This document shows positions 1-8,116 of a stretch of DNA of 64,000 nucleotides, one piece after another (position 1 is the stretch's first letter; each line of letters opens with the position of its first letter). Position numbers and translations under genes: made by a program. Origin of the DNA: JAIBJN01 sp963811635 (GTDB lineage Bacteria > Actinomycetota > Thermoleophilia > Gaiellales > Gaiellaceae); NCBI GenBank assembly GCA_963811635.1, contig CAWESB010000005.1, positions 62,001-126,000 of the forward strand, written 5' to 3'. The notes under the pieces are model-generated. The model ran no database searches, was not told where the DNA came from, and worked only from the letters and a program-made list of their open reading frames with translations.

Positions 1-145
1 TAAGCGGGAAGCCCACCTCGAGATGAGGCCTCCCATCCCCTCGAGGGAGTAAGGGTCGTGGGAGACCACCACGTTGATAGGCGGGACGTGCAAGCACAGC
101 AATGTGTTCAGCGGACCCGTACTAATTACCCGAGGTCTTGATTTG
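1..145 (+). rRNA. rrl: 23S ribosomal RNA, 3' end (partial)
   Basis: The first ~145 bases match the conserved 3' end of bacterial 23S rRNA, including the 'acgttgataggc' stretch near 72-83 and the 'gtactaatta' stretch near 119-128. The 5' part lies outside the window. The 3' boundary is approximate because the pairing partner of the terminal helix is missing. The 5S gene follows about 70 bases later, the usual rrn order. Confidence 0.93.
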
Positions 146-215
146 AACACCGTAAAAAAGTCGCTATGGAGTTTTGAGGGTGCGCCGGCTATTCCGCGCG
201 CACGAACTCACAATT

Positions 216-331
<116 letters not shown>

Positions 332-340
332 TTTTCTTGA

Positions 341-370
341 AGGGGTCGCCGAGAGGCGGCCCCTTTTGTT
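341..370 (+). terminator. rRNA operon terminator
   Basis: Ten-base-pair stem (aggggtcgcc / ggcggcccct, one G-T pair) around a GAGA loop, followed by a T-rich run. It sits 10 bases after 5S rRNA. Confidence 0.85.
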
Positions 371-376
371 GTGCGC

Positions 377-871
377 CTAGCGCGCCGCGACGACGCAGGG
401 CTTGAAGGTCCGCTCCCGCCTGAGCGCGCGGGAGTCGCCGCCGGGCCGATCGCGGAACCACTCGAAGACGACGGTGTGCCGGCTGGTGGCGCCGCCCTCG
501 TCGGCGAAGGGGAAGAACCACTGCGTCCAGTGAATGATGCCGCGCTCGCCCTCGAGCGCGGTGTTCTTCGTCGTCCGGCGCTGCCGCTGCACGGTCGACC
601 AGGTGCCGGTGTCTCCGCGGATCTGCCGGATGAAGGTGAGGCGGACGTAGCCGTTCACCGGGCTCGACCTCCAACGCGTGTGCGCCAGGATCGTGCTCGG
701 GGTGTGCCCGACGACGCCGCACCCGTCGCGCTTCGCGTGCCACTGGAACGGGCCCTTCGTCCCCGACCACGCCGGAAAGGAGTCAGCGCCGGCGACGCCG
801 GCCGTGGCGCCCGCGAGCAGAACCGCCCCAGCACTGAGTTGAGCGAATAGACGCCACCTTCGCCGTGTCAT
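377..871 (-). CDS. Small secreted protein, unknown function
   Basis: A 164-residue protein with an N-terminal signal peptide (basic MTRRRW followed by a hydrophobic stretch to about residue 28, ending AGA). The mature part has no family I recognise; it has two cysteines (in the GCGVV region and near the C-terminus) that could form a disulfide, and is rich in Arg and Trp. ATG start with a well-placed AGGAGG just upstream. It converges on the rRNA operon. Transcription is probably independent of htpX, since about 75 bases separate them. Export is inferred from the signal peptide alone. Confidence 0.75.
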   Translation of the reverse strand: MTRRRWRLFAQLSAGAVLLAGATAGVAGADSFPAWSGTKGPFQWHAKRDGCGVVGHTPSTILAHTRWRSSPVNGYVRLTFIRQIRGDTGTWSTVQRQRRTTKNTALEGERGIIHWTQWFFPFADEGGATSRHTVVFEWFRDRPGGDSRALRRERTFKPCVVAAR

Positions 872-946
872 TGTCCTCCTTTGTCCGCCCCAGAGAGAGA
901 CGGTAGCCGCATCACCGGACGGGGGACTCTACGGGAATCGGAGCGA

Positions 947-1786
947 CTAGGCCGCGCGGAGCTTCTCGCGCCACTCCGGATCGAGTGTGCGGAGGCTCGC
1001 CACCCGCTCGCCGACCGGAGGATGTGTCGAGAACATCGCCGCCAGACCAACCGGCTCGAACGGGTTGACGATGTAGAGGGGCTCGATGACCGGGCTCCCC
1101 TGGAAGCGGACGAGCTCCTCGGCCTGCTCGATGCGGACGAGCGCGTCCGCGAGCGGATGTGGCGAGGCGCAGATGTCGGCCGCGCGCAGGTCGGCGTGGA
1201 GCTCGCGGCGCGGGGAGAGGAAGACCTGGACGATGCTCGCGGCGACGGGCCCGAGGACGAAGAGGAGCCCGCGCTCGAGGAAGCCGCCGATCCGGCTCGC
1301 CTCGACGAGCCAGTTCGCGATCAGGACGACCGGTGTCTGGATGAGGACGTCCCGGTGGCGTGCGTGGGCGAGCTCGTGGGCGAGAACCCCTTCCAGCTCC
1401 GCGGGGCTCAGCAGCGTGACCAGGCCCTGCGTGAGGGCGATCCCCGAGGATCCTGCCCGGCCTACGGAGAGCGCGCGTGGGTGGCCGTCCGGGATGAGAT
1501 AGAGCTTCGGGCGCTCGACCCGCGCGAGCAGCGCGAGGCGCTCGACCGTCGAGTGGAGGGCCGGCGCCTCCGCGAGCTGCAGCTCCCGCGCCCCCAGCGA
1601 GGCGAGGATCACCCGCGGCCCGTACCAGTAGACGGTCGCCGCCATCAGCAGCCCGACGACGAGGAAGACGCTCCCGAGCCGCGTGCCGCCGATCCACCAG
1701 CCGAGGGCGAAGAGCCCGCCGGCGAAGGCGCCGTAGAAGAGCGCCGCCTTGGCGATGTTGCGGGCCGCGAGCAGCGTGCCGCGCAC
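947..1786 (-). CDS. htpX: M48 family zinc metalloprotease HtpX
   Basis: Membrane-bound metalloprotease that in known members degrades misfolded membrane proteins. Two hydrophobic segments lie near residues 10-35 and 38-55, the zinc site HELAH at about 137-141, and a downstream ELHAD supplies the third ligand. A reading with a TTG start at 1861 would overlap the preceding gene by 64 bases; I prefer GTG at 1786, just after the stop of the 80-residue gene, giving 279 residues, normal for the family. It is the last gene of a minus-strand cluster whose upstream half is now 4.1 kb away because of an integrated element. No strong ribosome binding site is seen, so translational coupling to the upstream gene is likely. 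Confidence 0.9.
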   Translation of the reverse strand: MRGTLLAARNIAKAALFYGAFAGGLFALGWWIGGTRLGSVFLVVGLLMAATVYWYGPRVILASLGARELQLAEAPALHSTVERLALLARVERPKLYLIPDGHPRALSVGRAGSSGIALTQGLVTLLSPAELEGVLAHELAHARHRDVLIQTPVVLIANWLVEASRIGGFLERGLLFVLGPVAASIVQVFLSPRRELHADLRAADICASPHPLADALVRIEQAEELVRFQGSPVIEPLYIVNPFEPVGLAAMFSTHPPVGERVASLRTLDPEWREKLRAA

Positions 1787-1797
1787 GAGCCGTCGGG

Positions 1798-2040
1798 CTA
1801 CGCGTCGCCTTCGCTCTCGGCGAGCCCGCGCGGAGGCCAGTCGGGCTCGGGAGCGTCGCAACGGCTCGAACAGTGGAGTGAGGCGATGTTCTGCAGCGGC
1901 ACCAGGATGTGTCCGTTGAGCTCGAGGTGGGGGATGCCGGCGACGGCGCAGTAGGCGGTGAGCGTGCCTTCCTGGTACTCGCCGCCGAAGAGCTCGACCT
2001 CGACCTGCTCGCCGGTGTACTTGTGCGTGTAGTCCTCCAC
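1798..2040 (-). CDS. 80-residue protein, unknown function
   Basis: Small acidic soluble protein starting with GTG; not a family I recognise. It has three cysteines in the second half (one in AYCAV, two in a CSSRC stretch) and no membrane segment. The first seven codons lie exactly in a 23-bp direct repeat whose second copy is at 6158-6180, next to the histidine phosphatase gene. Before insertion of the intervening element, the stop of that phosphatase gene would have been 4 bases from this GTG, so this gene was the third of a four-gene operon (cupin, phosphatase, this, htpX). It has lost that promoter and must now rely on island sequence for transcription. Confidence 0.75.
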   Translation of the reverse strand: MEDYTHKYTGEQVEVELFGGEYQEGTLTAYCAVAGIPHLELNGHILVPLQNIASLHCSSRCDAPEPDWPPRGLAESEGDA

Positions 2041-2041
2041 G
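2019..2041 (+). repeat. Left attachment-like repeat (att)
   Basis: Identical over 23 bases to 6158-6180. It covers codons 1-7 of the 80-residue gene plus one base on each side. Beyond it the two copies share only scattered bases such as ctagc. Confidence 0.85.
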
Positions 2042-2113
2042 CCTTTCAGCCTAGCGGTTTCCGCTCAACCATCCCGTTCGCCAAGGCCGTAGAAGTCGCT
2101 AAATGCGACCCCC

Positions 2114-2132
2114 GTGTGGTCTCGGTGTGGTC
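2114..2132 (+). repeat. Paired 8-mer GTGTGGTC, left end of element
   Basis: GTGTGGTC occurs twice with an 11-base period. The same 19-base sequence is at 6092-6110 near the right end. An arm-type integrase binding site is an inference. Confidence 0.6.
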
Positions 2133-2205
2133 TCGGGTGGGCACACCACCTCCGAGAGGCTTGCATCCCCTTATCGTTGGCCGCCCTCGTCCCTGGCGAG
2201 GGCGG
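2131..2205 (+). other. Two hairpins in the left end of the element
   Basis: First hairpin 2131-2157: TCTCGG and GTGG pair with CCAC and CCGAGA around a gcaca loop, with a 2-base bulge. Second hairpin 2181-2205: a perfect 9-bp stem ccgccctcg / cgagggcgg with a 7-base loop, followed by ttgttggtt, which could act as a rho-independent terminator isolating the cargo from outside. No gene is seen between 2042 and 2312. Confidence 0.5.
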
Positions 2206-2312
2206 TTGTTGGTTGGAGTCTCGGCGGCCTCCTCCTGCTTACCGTTGCTGGGTTCTGATTGTTGCCCCGCCGGGTAGCGACCACCTGTTAACCGACGAGG
2301 GGAGGACCCTCT

Positions 2313-3221
2313 ATGAGACTCAGCAGGTTCTTTGGCGCTCTGGTTGTCGCCCTGACGACCATGCTCGCCGTTGCTTCGGGCGGCTCAGCGATCACCAACG
2401 GCCAACCCGACGGGAACGCCCATCCGTATGTCGGGCTCATGGTCGCTCTGGATGACGACGGCGTTCCCCAGTGGCGCTGTAGCGGTTCCCTGCTTTCCCC
2501 GACGGTGTTTCTGACCGCCGGTCATTGCACCGAGCCGCCGGCTGCCCACGTTGAGGTCTGGTTCGGTCCGGGACCGATCGTGACCGATCCGGACTATGCC
2601 GCTGCGCTGGAAGCGGATCCGGATGGGATCGTTTCGTGCGACGACTCGCCCGCCTTTGACGGCTATCCGTGCCAGGGCGACGTCGGCGGGGCACCGCATC
2701 CGAATCCCGACTTCTGCACGGGCTGCGGGCCCGGGCTGCCCAACTTCGCCAACCGGGACGTCGGCGTCGTCACCCTCGACGAACCGGTCCCGACGAGTTT
2801 GGTGAGCGAGTACGCAGAGCTCCCCGAGGCTGGGCTGGTGGACACGCTTGCAAACAGGACACCGATCGACTTCGTCGGCTACGGCGTCCAGTTCCAGGCG
2901 AACATCCCCGGAAACCAACTGCCGCAGCCGCCGCCCTTCTACCGCTGGACCGGCCCAAGGCAGCGAATGTACGCCCCCAGCGAACTCATCTCAGGAAAGT
3001 TCAGGCATAGCGACGAGTTCTTGAAGCTCGCGCTCAACCCAGGCGGGGGCTCGGGCGGACTCTGTTTCGGTGACTCTGGTGGCCCCGATCTGCTCGGTGG
3101 GACGAACACCGTCCTCGGAGTCAATTCCTACGTCACGAATGTGAACTGCGCAGGCGTCGGCTACTCCCAGCGGATCGACATTCCCGAAGTCCTCGACTGG
3201 ATCAACGGGTTCCTCTCCTAA
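2313..3221 (+). CDS. Secreted trypsin-like serine protease (S1)
   Basis: 302 residues. Signal peptide at residues 1-27 ending GSA; the mature chain starts ITNG, like the activated N-terminus of trypsins. The catalytic triad is visible: His71 in TAGHC, Asp149 in NRDVGVV, Ser255 in GDSGGP. Several cysteines suggest disulfides. The ATG follows a strong GAGGGGAGGA site. The gene is intact, unlike its neighbours in the integrated element, so it may be the useful cargo. It likely hydrolyses extracellular peptides. A 15-bp hairpin closes the transcript. Substrate specificity cannot be told from sequence. Confidence 0.9.
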   Translation: MRLSRFFGALVVALTTMLAVASGGSAITNGQPDGNAHPYVGLMVALDDDGVPQWRCSGSLLSPTVFLTAGHCTEPPAAHVEVWFGPGPIVTDPDYAAALEADPDGIVSCDDSPAFDGYPCQGDVGGAPHPNPDFCTGCGPGLPNFANRDVGVVTLDEPVPTSLVSEYAELPEAGLVDTLANRTPIDFVGYGVQFQANIPGNQLPQPPPFYRWTGPRQRMYAPSELISGKFRHSDEFLKLALNPGGGSGGLCFGDSGGPDLLGGTNTVLGVNSYVTNVNCAGVGYSQRIDIPEVLDWINGFLS

Positions 3222-3231
3222 CGAAGACCCA

Positions 3232-3266
3232 CAGGTGCGCGGGAGGTTACGCCTCCCGCGCACCTG
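3232..3266 (+). terminator. Hairpin after serine protease gene
   Basis: Perfect 15-bp stem (caggtgcgcgggagg and its complement) with a short loop, 10 bases after the stop codon. There is no T tract, so termination efficiency is uncertain. Confidence 0.65.
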
Positions 3267-3824
3267 ATCCGCTTAGCCCCTTCGAGGTCGGTGTATTCCC
3301 CGATGTGTCAAGTGTGACGAGGTGAGAGGATCGCCCAAGAGGTTGGAGGGCGCGAAGGCGGTCTGCCGCAAGCCGCCCTCCATCCCCGTCCTCCGGCCTC
3401 GCTTTTCTGTCCGCAGCGTGTCGGCTCGCGAACCCTGGCACTCGGCGAGAAGCAGGTGGGATCGCTCACGACGCCGCGGTCGAAGGTAGAGCCTCCTCGA
3501 AGAGGCGGCTCTCAGCTCCTGCGGGGATCGGAAGACAAACGGCCTGAGGACCAGAGCCTCGAGGGAGATTCACAAGCCTTTGCGATGAGTCTACCCGGAA
3601 GCCGCTAGAGGTGTGCACCGAAAATATGCCAATTAGCAGGGCTAAACTGCCGCAAGGCGGTTGTGGTTCGCGCCTAGATCGACTAGCATCGCGCCACCGC
3701 ATCGGAACCCCGGGGGTGGTCTACGGAGATCTCTCTTCCAGACCCAGCGACAAGGTTCGTGCGCCCCTGCCGTTCCGCCTGCGGCTCCTGGGTGAAACGA
3801 GGGTGGTGAGAGGGAGAGAATCTC
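3267..3824. other. 558 bases without a supportable gene
   Basis: Short open frames here have no signal peptide, no convincing ribosome site and unrelated codon use. The last 30 bases hold the GAGAGGGAGAG ribosome site of the following M28 gene. I see nothing else. Confidence 0.5.
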
Positions 3825-5483
3825 ATGCCGCAACGGATGAGGTCGCGACGACTGCGCCCATGGGGAGCTTTCATCTGCGTCGCTATCGGACTAGCACTTT
3901 TCGCGGCACCCGCCGCAAGTCCGATCACATCGGCTGAGTGCGACGCCCGTGCAAATGACACGCCGAGCAAGCTCTTGCCTTGCATCGTGACGGCTGACCT
4001 CTGGGCGCACATGGTGAATTTCCAGGCGATCGCCGATGCCAATCCGAGCCCCGCGGACGGGATGCCGTCGCGGAACTCCGGTGAACCTGGCTACAAGGCG
4101 TCCGCGGACTACGTCGCGCAAGTGATGAAGGACGCTGGATACAACGTCACGATCCAGACGTACAAGTTTGACTATTACGCCTTCACCGGGGTCCCGGCGT
4201 TTAGCGAACTCTCACCAAACGCGCACGACTACATCCTCGGCACGGAGTGGGGCCCCGGCCAGAGCACGGGCAGCACGACCGGCGTGTCGCTCGTGGCGGC
4301 CGGCGGCATCATCCTCCCGCCGACGCCGCTGTCCAGCTCGACGAGCGGCTGTACGATGGCCGACTTCCCGATTCTCGATCTCAGGCCATGTGGCCTTGAT
4401 CCAGCGTGGCGGATGCAACTTCGGCGTGAAGGTGCTGAACGCCCAGGCGGCGGGCGCCACCGGCGTGGTCATCTTCAACGAGGGCAATCCGGGCCGAACG
4501 GGCCTTGTCATCGGCAGCATGCTCGATGCCAACGACAACCCGTTCATCCCGACAATTCCGGTGGCGTTCACGACATTCGACATCGGACTGGATCTCTACA
4601 ACCAAGTTCAGGCTGGGTCAGATCCGGTGGTGAGCCTCAGCGTCCCGGCGATCGTCAAGCCGAACGCCGACGACTACAACGTCATCGCGGAATCGAAGGG
4701 CGGCGACAAGAATCACGTCGTGGTCGTCGATGCGCACCTCGACGCGATCTACGGAGCGGGGATGCTCGACAACGCCTCCGGCTCCGCGACGATCCTCGAC
4801 ATCGCCCAGCAGATGAAGAACGTCACTCCCCGAAACAAGCTGCGCTTCATCTGGTTCGGCGGTGAGGAACTCGGCCTTTTGGGATCCTCGTACTACATCA
4901 ACAATGCGACTAAGACCGAACTCAGTCACATCGGTTATGACCTCGATGCGGATGTCACGGCGACGCCCAACTACAGCATCGGAGTCCTCGATCCGGCGGC
5001 GCCCGACTTCTTCAGTCGCACCGTTTCGGCCACGTTCCCCAACCGGGTGTACAAGCCGTCCACGATTGCGCGGGATCAAGCGATCGACTACTTCGACTCC
5101 ACCGGCCGCAACCACATTCTGTTCTCACCCGTGGGAACCGACGCGTTTAGCTTCAACGCCGTCGGGATCCCGGCCAGCGGTCTGCTGACGGGCCAGGACT
5201 GCTGCAAGACCCAGGAGGAAGTCGACCTGTTCGGCGGCTAACTCGGCAATTACGAAGGCAACATCTCGGGACCGACGACGGCGGCTGTGTCGACAACCCC
5301 TTCCGCTGGTGCGACAACTTGGACAACAACGATCCAGAGGTGCTCACGTTCATGTCGAAGGCCTTCGCCACGATGGTGGTGCAAATGGCTTTTGATACGA
5401 AAGTGATGTCCGCTAGCAACAGCGTGGTCTTCAAGAAGAAGCTGCCGATCGCTTCGGACGTCGGTCGGCACCCCGCTAAGTAA
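3825..5483 (+). pseudogene. Secreted M28 aminopeptidase, broken by frameshifts and a stop
   Basis: The first frame encodes a signal peptide and an N-terminal M28-type region to about 4380. The frame then shifts: the second frame runs to 5241 with a PA (protease-associated) domain (HVALIQRGGCNFG), the metal site AHLDAIYGAGMLDNASG and the GGEELGLLGS segment. An in-frame TAA at 5239 interrupts it. After a further shift near 5270, a third frame continues with a matching C-terminus that ends at TAA 5481-5483. In the intact paralog (23856-25391) the C-terminal region reads YDHCYHQACDT; here it reads NPFRWCDNLDN, so the last histidine ligand is gone too. Three lesions plus a lost ligand argue for real decay, not only sequence error. 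Confidence 0.8.
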
Positions 5484-5529
5484 GCGCTGGTGGTGTGGGC
5501 GCCGGGCACAAGTGTGTCCGGCGCCACGC

Positions 5530-5841
5530 CATCGTGCGACAGCGCGCCGGCGCCGCCTCGAGGATCGCGTCCCGGACCGGCGCGCCTTCCAGGGTGTCAC
5601 GGAGGCGTCCGCCTACCACGCCATGACCCGCGCCTGTCGAAACGCGAAAGTGCCGCACTACCATCTGCATGACCTCCGCCATCGACGGATTACGGTTCGG
5701 CACCAGTCCGGTGCCTGCGAGGGAGCTGGCAGAGCGGACCGGCCACGCGAGAGCGTCCATGAGCCTCGACGTCTACAGCCACGTCATGCCCGCGGACGAG
5801 GTCCCCGTCGAGCGCCTGCTCGCTTTCGTCGCGGACTAGGA
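5530..5841 (+). pseudogene. Tyrosine recombinase (integrase), C-terminal remnant
   Basis: One frame reads FQGVTEASAYHAMTRACRNAK and then HLHDLRHRR (first catalytic Arg). After a frameshift near 5708-5711 the next frame reads VPARELAERTGHARASMSLDVYSHV, with the GHAR box and the nucleophile Tyr, and ends at TAG 5839-5841. The N-terminal arm-binding and core-binding domains are missing. It lies about 320 bases inside the right end of the element, a normal place for the integrase that made the insertion. Confidence 0.85.
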
Positions 5842-6075
5842 GGGTCTGGCGAAACGCGGTCGCTCGGCTCGTTGCCAAGCCTCGGTGAGCTGATCGCGGT
5901 AGAAGAGCCAGAGTATTCCTCCGACCAAGAGCAGCACCGCCTCGTCGAATGGACCCGGCACGGGCGCGAGCCCGAGCGCGCCGCCCCATCTCACCGGTCG
6001 TGGGATCCGACCGTCGCGAACGACGATCTTGACGGCGCGGATTGTCTTGGCGAGGAAGGCGCCTGCAGAAGCCAC
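5836..6075 (-). CDS. Small membrane protein, DUF1232-like
   Basis: 79 residues from a GTG start. The pattern VVRDGRIPRP...GLAPVPGPFDE followed by a hydrophobic helix (AVLLLVGGILWLFY, about residues 46-59) resembles DUF1232 (YkvA) small membrane proteins, but the match is by eye only. It overlaps the tail of the integrase remnant by 6 bases on the other strand. Function unknown. Confidence 0.55.
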   Translation of the reverse strand: MASAGAFLAKTIRAVKIVVRDGRIPRPVRWGGALGLAPVPGPFDEAVLLLVGGILWLFYRDQLTEAWQRAERPRFARPS

Positions 6076-6091
6076 CTAGAACGCCGTTCCG

Positions 6092-6148
6092 GTGTGGTCT
6101 CGGTGTGGTCGCCGCCGCCCGGAGGCCGCGCAATTCCGCATGGTTGCG
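6092..6148 (+). repeat. Paired 8-mer GTGTGGTC plus CCGCATGGTTGCG motif, right end of element
   Basis: 6092-6110 repeats the 19-base sequence of 2114-2132. At 6136-6148 CCGCATGGTTGCG differs in one base from CCGCATGGCTGCG at 14522-14534 beside tRNA-Ile2. The pair of signals lies 10 bases before the right direct repeat. Confidence 0.6.
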
Positions 6149-6157
6149 TAAGGGAGG

Positions 6158-6180
6158 ACTTGTGCGTGTAGTCCTCCACG
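6158..6180 (+). repeat. Right attachment-like repeat (att)
   Basis: Second copy of the 23-bp direct repeat. Read on the minus strand it encodes the same first seven residues (MEDYTHK) as the 80-residue gene, then runs into unrelated island sequence. It ends 3 bases from the stop codon of the histidine phosphatase gene. Confidence 0.85.
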
Positions 6181-6183
6181 GGC

Positions 6184-6768
6184 TCAGTCTAGCCGGGTGA
6201 TTCGGCCGTTCTCGACGGCCACTTTGGACAGGCGCGCGTTCGGCTCGACGCGGTGCTGCTTGCGATAGGCGTGGACGTCCATGCCCGCGGCCGCGGCCTG
6301 GATCGCGCGGATCGGCCCGCCGTGCGAGACGACCAGGACCTGGTCCCCGGGATGCGACTCCGCGACCCGGGTCAGCGCGGCGAGGACGCGCGCAGACATG
6401 TCGGCGTAGCTCTCGCCGTCCTCCCAGCCCTCGCCGCCGTCGAGCCAGCGCCGGAAGCCCTCTGGAAAGCGGGACTCGACGTCCGAGCGGCTGAGGCCCG
6501 CCCAGCCGCCGACGTCGACCTCGCGGAGGTCGTCGACCGGGCGCGGCTCGAGACCTGTGCGCGTGCCCACGATCGCCGCCGTCTCGAAGGCGCGGCGGAG
6601 CGGGCTCGAGTAGATGGCGCTCGGGGAAGCCGTCGTCGCCAGCTCGTCGGCGAGCGCTTCGGCCTGGCGCCGGCCGAGCTCCGTCAGCGGCCGGTCGCTG
6701 AGCCCCTGAAAGCGGTTCGCCGCGTTCCAGTCGCTCTCGCCGTGGCGCGCGAGGTAGATCGTGGTCAC
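6184..6768 (-). CDS. Histidine phosphatase family protein (phosphoglycerate mutase-like)
   Basis: 194 residues. The RHGESDWN motif at residues 8-15 gives the phosphorylated histidine, and VVSHGGPIRAI near 146-156 the second active-site histidine. The family removes phosphate from small metabolites; the substrate cannot be predicted. Its start overlaps the stop of the upstream cupin gene by 4 bases (ATGA), indicating co-transcription. Downstream it ran directly into the 80-residue gene before the insertion. Confidence 0.9.
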   Translation of the reverse strand: MTTIYLARHGESDWNAANRFQGLSDRPLTELGRRQAEALADELATTASPSAIYSSPLRRAFETAAIVGTRTGLEPRPVDDLREVDVGGWAGLSRSDVESRFPEGFRRWLDGGEGWEDGESYADMSARVLAALTRVAESHPGDQVLVVSHGGPIRAIQAAAAGMDVHAYRKQHRVEPNARLSKVAVENGRITRLD

Positions 6769-7181
6769 TCGGGAAGCCTGCGGATCACGGCTTCCTCGCC
6801 GGCGCTGAAGGAGCGGCGGCGCTCCTCGTCCTCCGGGTCGACCATGTGCCCGTCCCGGCCGATGTAGCCGCCCTTGCCACCGATGACCAGGAGCACGAGG
6901 CTCTCGTCGCCGGCGTTCCAGACGCGCCTTGGCGAGGTCGACTCGACGTGGCAGACGCCGCCCGGCCCGAGCTCGAAGCGCTCGCCGTCCACCTCGAAGC
7001 CGGCGACCCCCCGATGGATGAAGTAAAGCTCGTCCTGCTCGTCGTGGAAATGCTCGAACCAGCCCGTCTGCGGCGGCAGCACCATCGCGTTGACGCCGAA
7101 CGCCGTCACGCCCAGAGCACGCCGAACCTTGCGGAAGACCCCGGTTCCGAAGTCGTCGATCGAGCCGTAGGCGAAGGGCAT
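6765..7181 (-). CDS. Cupin-domain protein
   Basis: From the ATG at 7181 the protein has 138 residues; a longer frame to 7265 exists but would overlap the divergent gene's upstream region and adds a non-conserved N-terminus. The cupin core shows as WFEHFHDEQDELYFIHRG, with metal-type residues H, H, E, then a second cupin motif around GPGGVCHVESTSPRRVWN. Likely a small-molecule-binding or metal-dependent cupin; the ligand is unknown. First gene of the ancestral four-gene minus-strand operon, so its upstream region (7182-7263) should hold that operon's promoter. Confidence 0.82.
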   Translation of the reverse strand: MPFAYGSIDDFGTGVFRKVRRALGVTAFGVNAMVLPPQTGWFEHFHDEQDELYFIHRGVAGFEVDGERFELGPGGVCHVESTSPRRVWNAGDESLVLLVIGGKGGYIGRDGHMVDPEDEERRRSFSAGEEAVIRRLPE

Positions 7182-7263
7182 GCCACGGATGGTATGGAAC
7201 CCGGAAAGGTCAGCGGTGTAAGCTTGCCCGCGAACGATGCGGCTACTGCGGCGGGGGGCTGTC

Positions 7264-8088
7264 ATGGTCGTCGATCTGGCCCGGCCACTCGCGGTGGCCG
7301 CCGCTGCGCTCGCGTTCTTCGCGGCCGCCGGGGCCGGCTATGCCGGCACGAGCACGGTGCCGGATGCCGACGATGTCGTCGGGCCGCTCGACATCAAGTC
7401 AGTCTCCCAGGGCCATTCGGGGGCGAAGGTCGTGCACACGATCAGGACGTTCGCCACCTGGCGCGTCGGCGTCCTCGCGCCGAGCACGCCCAACTACTTC
7501 CTGCTCGAGCTGAGCACCGACGCGGACGCCGCGCCGGAGCGAAGCGTTCTCGTCTTCTCGCGTGCGGGGCACATGGTCGGCGCCATCTTCGGTGCGAACG
7601 GCCGCTTCCTCGCGCAGGCGGGCGTCTTTCACCCGAACGGCCGCACGGTTCGGGTGACGATCCCGCGCAGGCGCCTGGGCAATCCCGCCGCCTACCGGTG
7701 GCAGGCCTTCGCCTTCTTCCGCGGGGCGACCGTCTGCCGAACGGGATGCCTCGACCGCGCGCCGAACGGCTCGGTTCGCATCCTCCACGATCTTCGGAAG
7801 CCGACGATCGCGTTCCCGCAGCCGGGCGCGCCGGCCGGCCCCGAATACGACGTCGGCTTCTCGCTCTCGGATACCGGCGGGTCCGGTATCGCCGTCTGGC
7901 GGCTGGAGCACCGGCTGCTCGGGGAGACCGCGTGGACGATCGTCGCCACCGGGACAACCGCGGGGGCCCAGACCTATCACGAGGTCTCTTCCCCGGGCGA
8001 CCAGGACCAGTTCAGGGTCGTCGCGGTCGACGGGCACGGGAACACGGCCACGAGCCCCGTGCGAACCGTCGCGGTCCCGGTGAGGTAG
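7264..8088 (+). CDS. Secreted protein with C-terminal Ig/fibronectin-like domain
   Basis: 274 residues from the ATG at 7264, chosen because a GCGGGGGG run lies 5-10 bases upstream; an upstream ATG at 7237 lacks such a site. Signal peptide (ALAFFAAAGAGYAG). The middle region is beta-rich with a Cys pair (VCRTGCL). The C-terminal ~90 residues (PTIAFPQPGAP...VDGHGNTATSPV) look like a bacterial Ig or fibronectin fold. No catalytic motif. Divergent from the cupin gene. Confidence 0.75.
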   Translation: MVVDLARPLAVAAAALAFFAAAGAGYAGTSTVPDADDVVGPLDIKSVSQGHSGAKVVHTIRTFATWRVGVLAPSTPNYFLLELSTDADAAPERSVLVFSRAGHMVGAIFGANGRFLAQAGVFHPNGRTVRVTIPRRRLGNPAAYRWQAFAFFRGATVCRTGCLDRAPNGSVRILHDLRKPTIAFPQPGAPAGPEYDVGFSLSDTGGSGIAVWRLEHRLLGETAWTIVATGTTAGAQTYHEVSSPGDQDQFRVVAVDGHGNTATSPVRTVAVPVR

Positions 8089-8104
8089 CTCGGCCGCCTC
8101 CGGG

Positions 8105-8110
8105 TAGGCT
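8105..8110 (+). promoter_or_regulatory. -10 box TAGGCT for the SDR gene
   Basis: Six bases separate it from the GTG start, leaving room only for a leaderless transcript. No clear -35 element. Confidence 0.5.
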
Positions 8111-8116
8111 CCGCGC

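Larger units (their letters stand above)
2019..6180. mobile_element. Integrated element between 23-bp direct repeats, with decayed integrase
   Basis: The outer limits are identical 23-bp direct repeats (2019-2041 and 6158-6180), giving a unit of 4139 bases. Inside are a tyrosine-integrase remnant, a secreted serine protease, a broken M28 peptidase, a small membrane protein, and 19-bp sequences with paired 8-mers near both ends. Joining the two flanks restores a continuous minus-strand operon with a 4-base spacing between genes, strong evidence that the segment is an insertion. The integrase and M28 genes have several lesions, so the element is probably immobile. Element boundaries are inferred; no empty site is available for comparison. 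Confidence 0.8.

Noticed and set aside
3611..3937. 108-codon plus-strand frame before the M28 gene
   Set aside because: Overlaps the M28 signal peptide region in another frame, no ribosome site, no recognisable protein.
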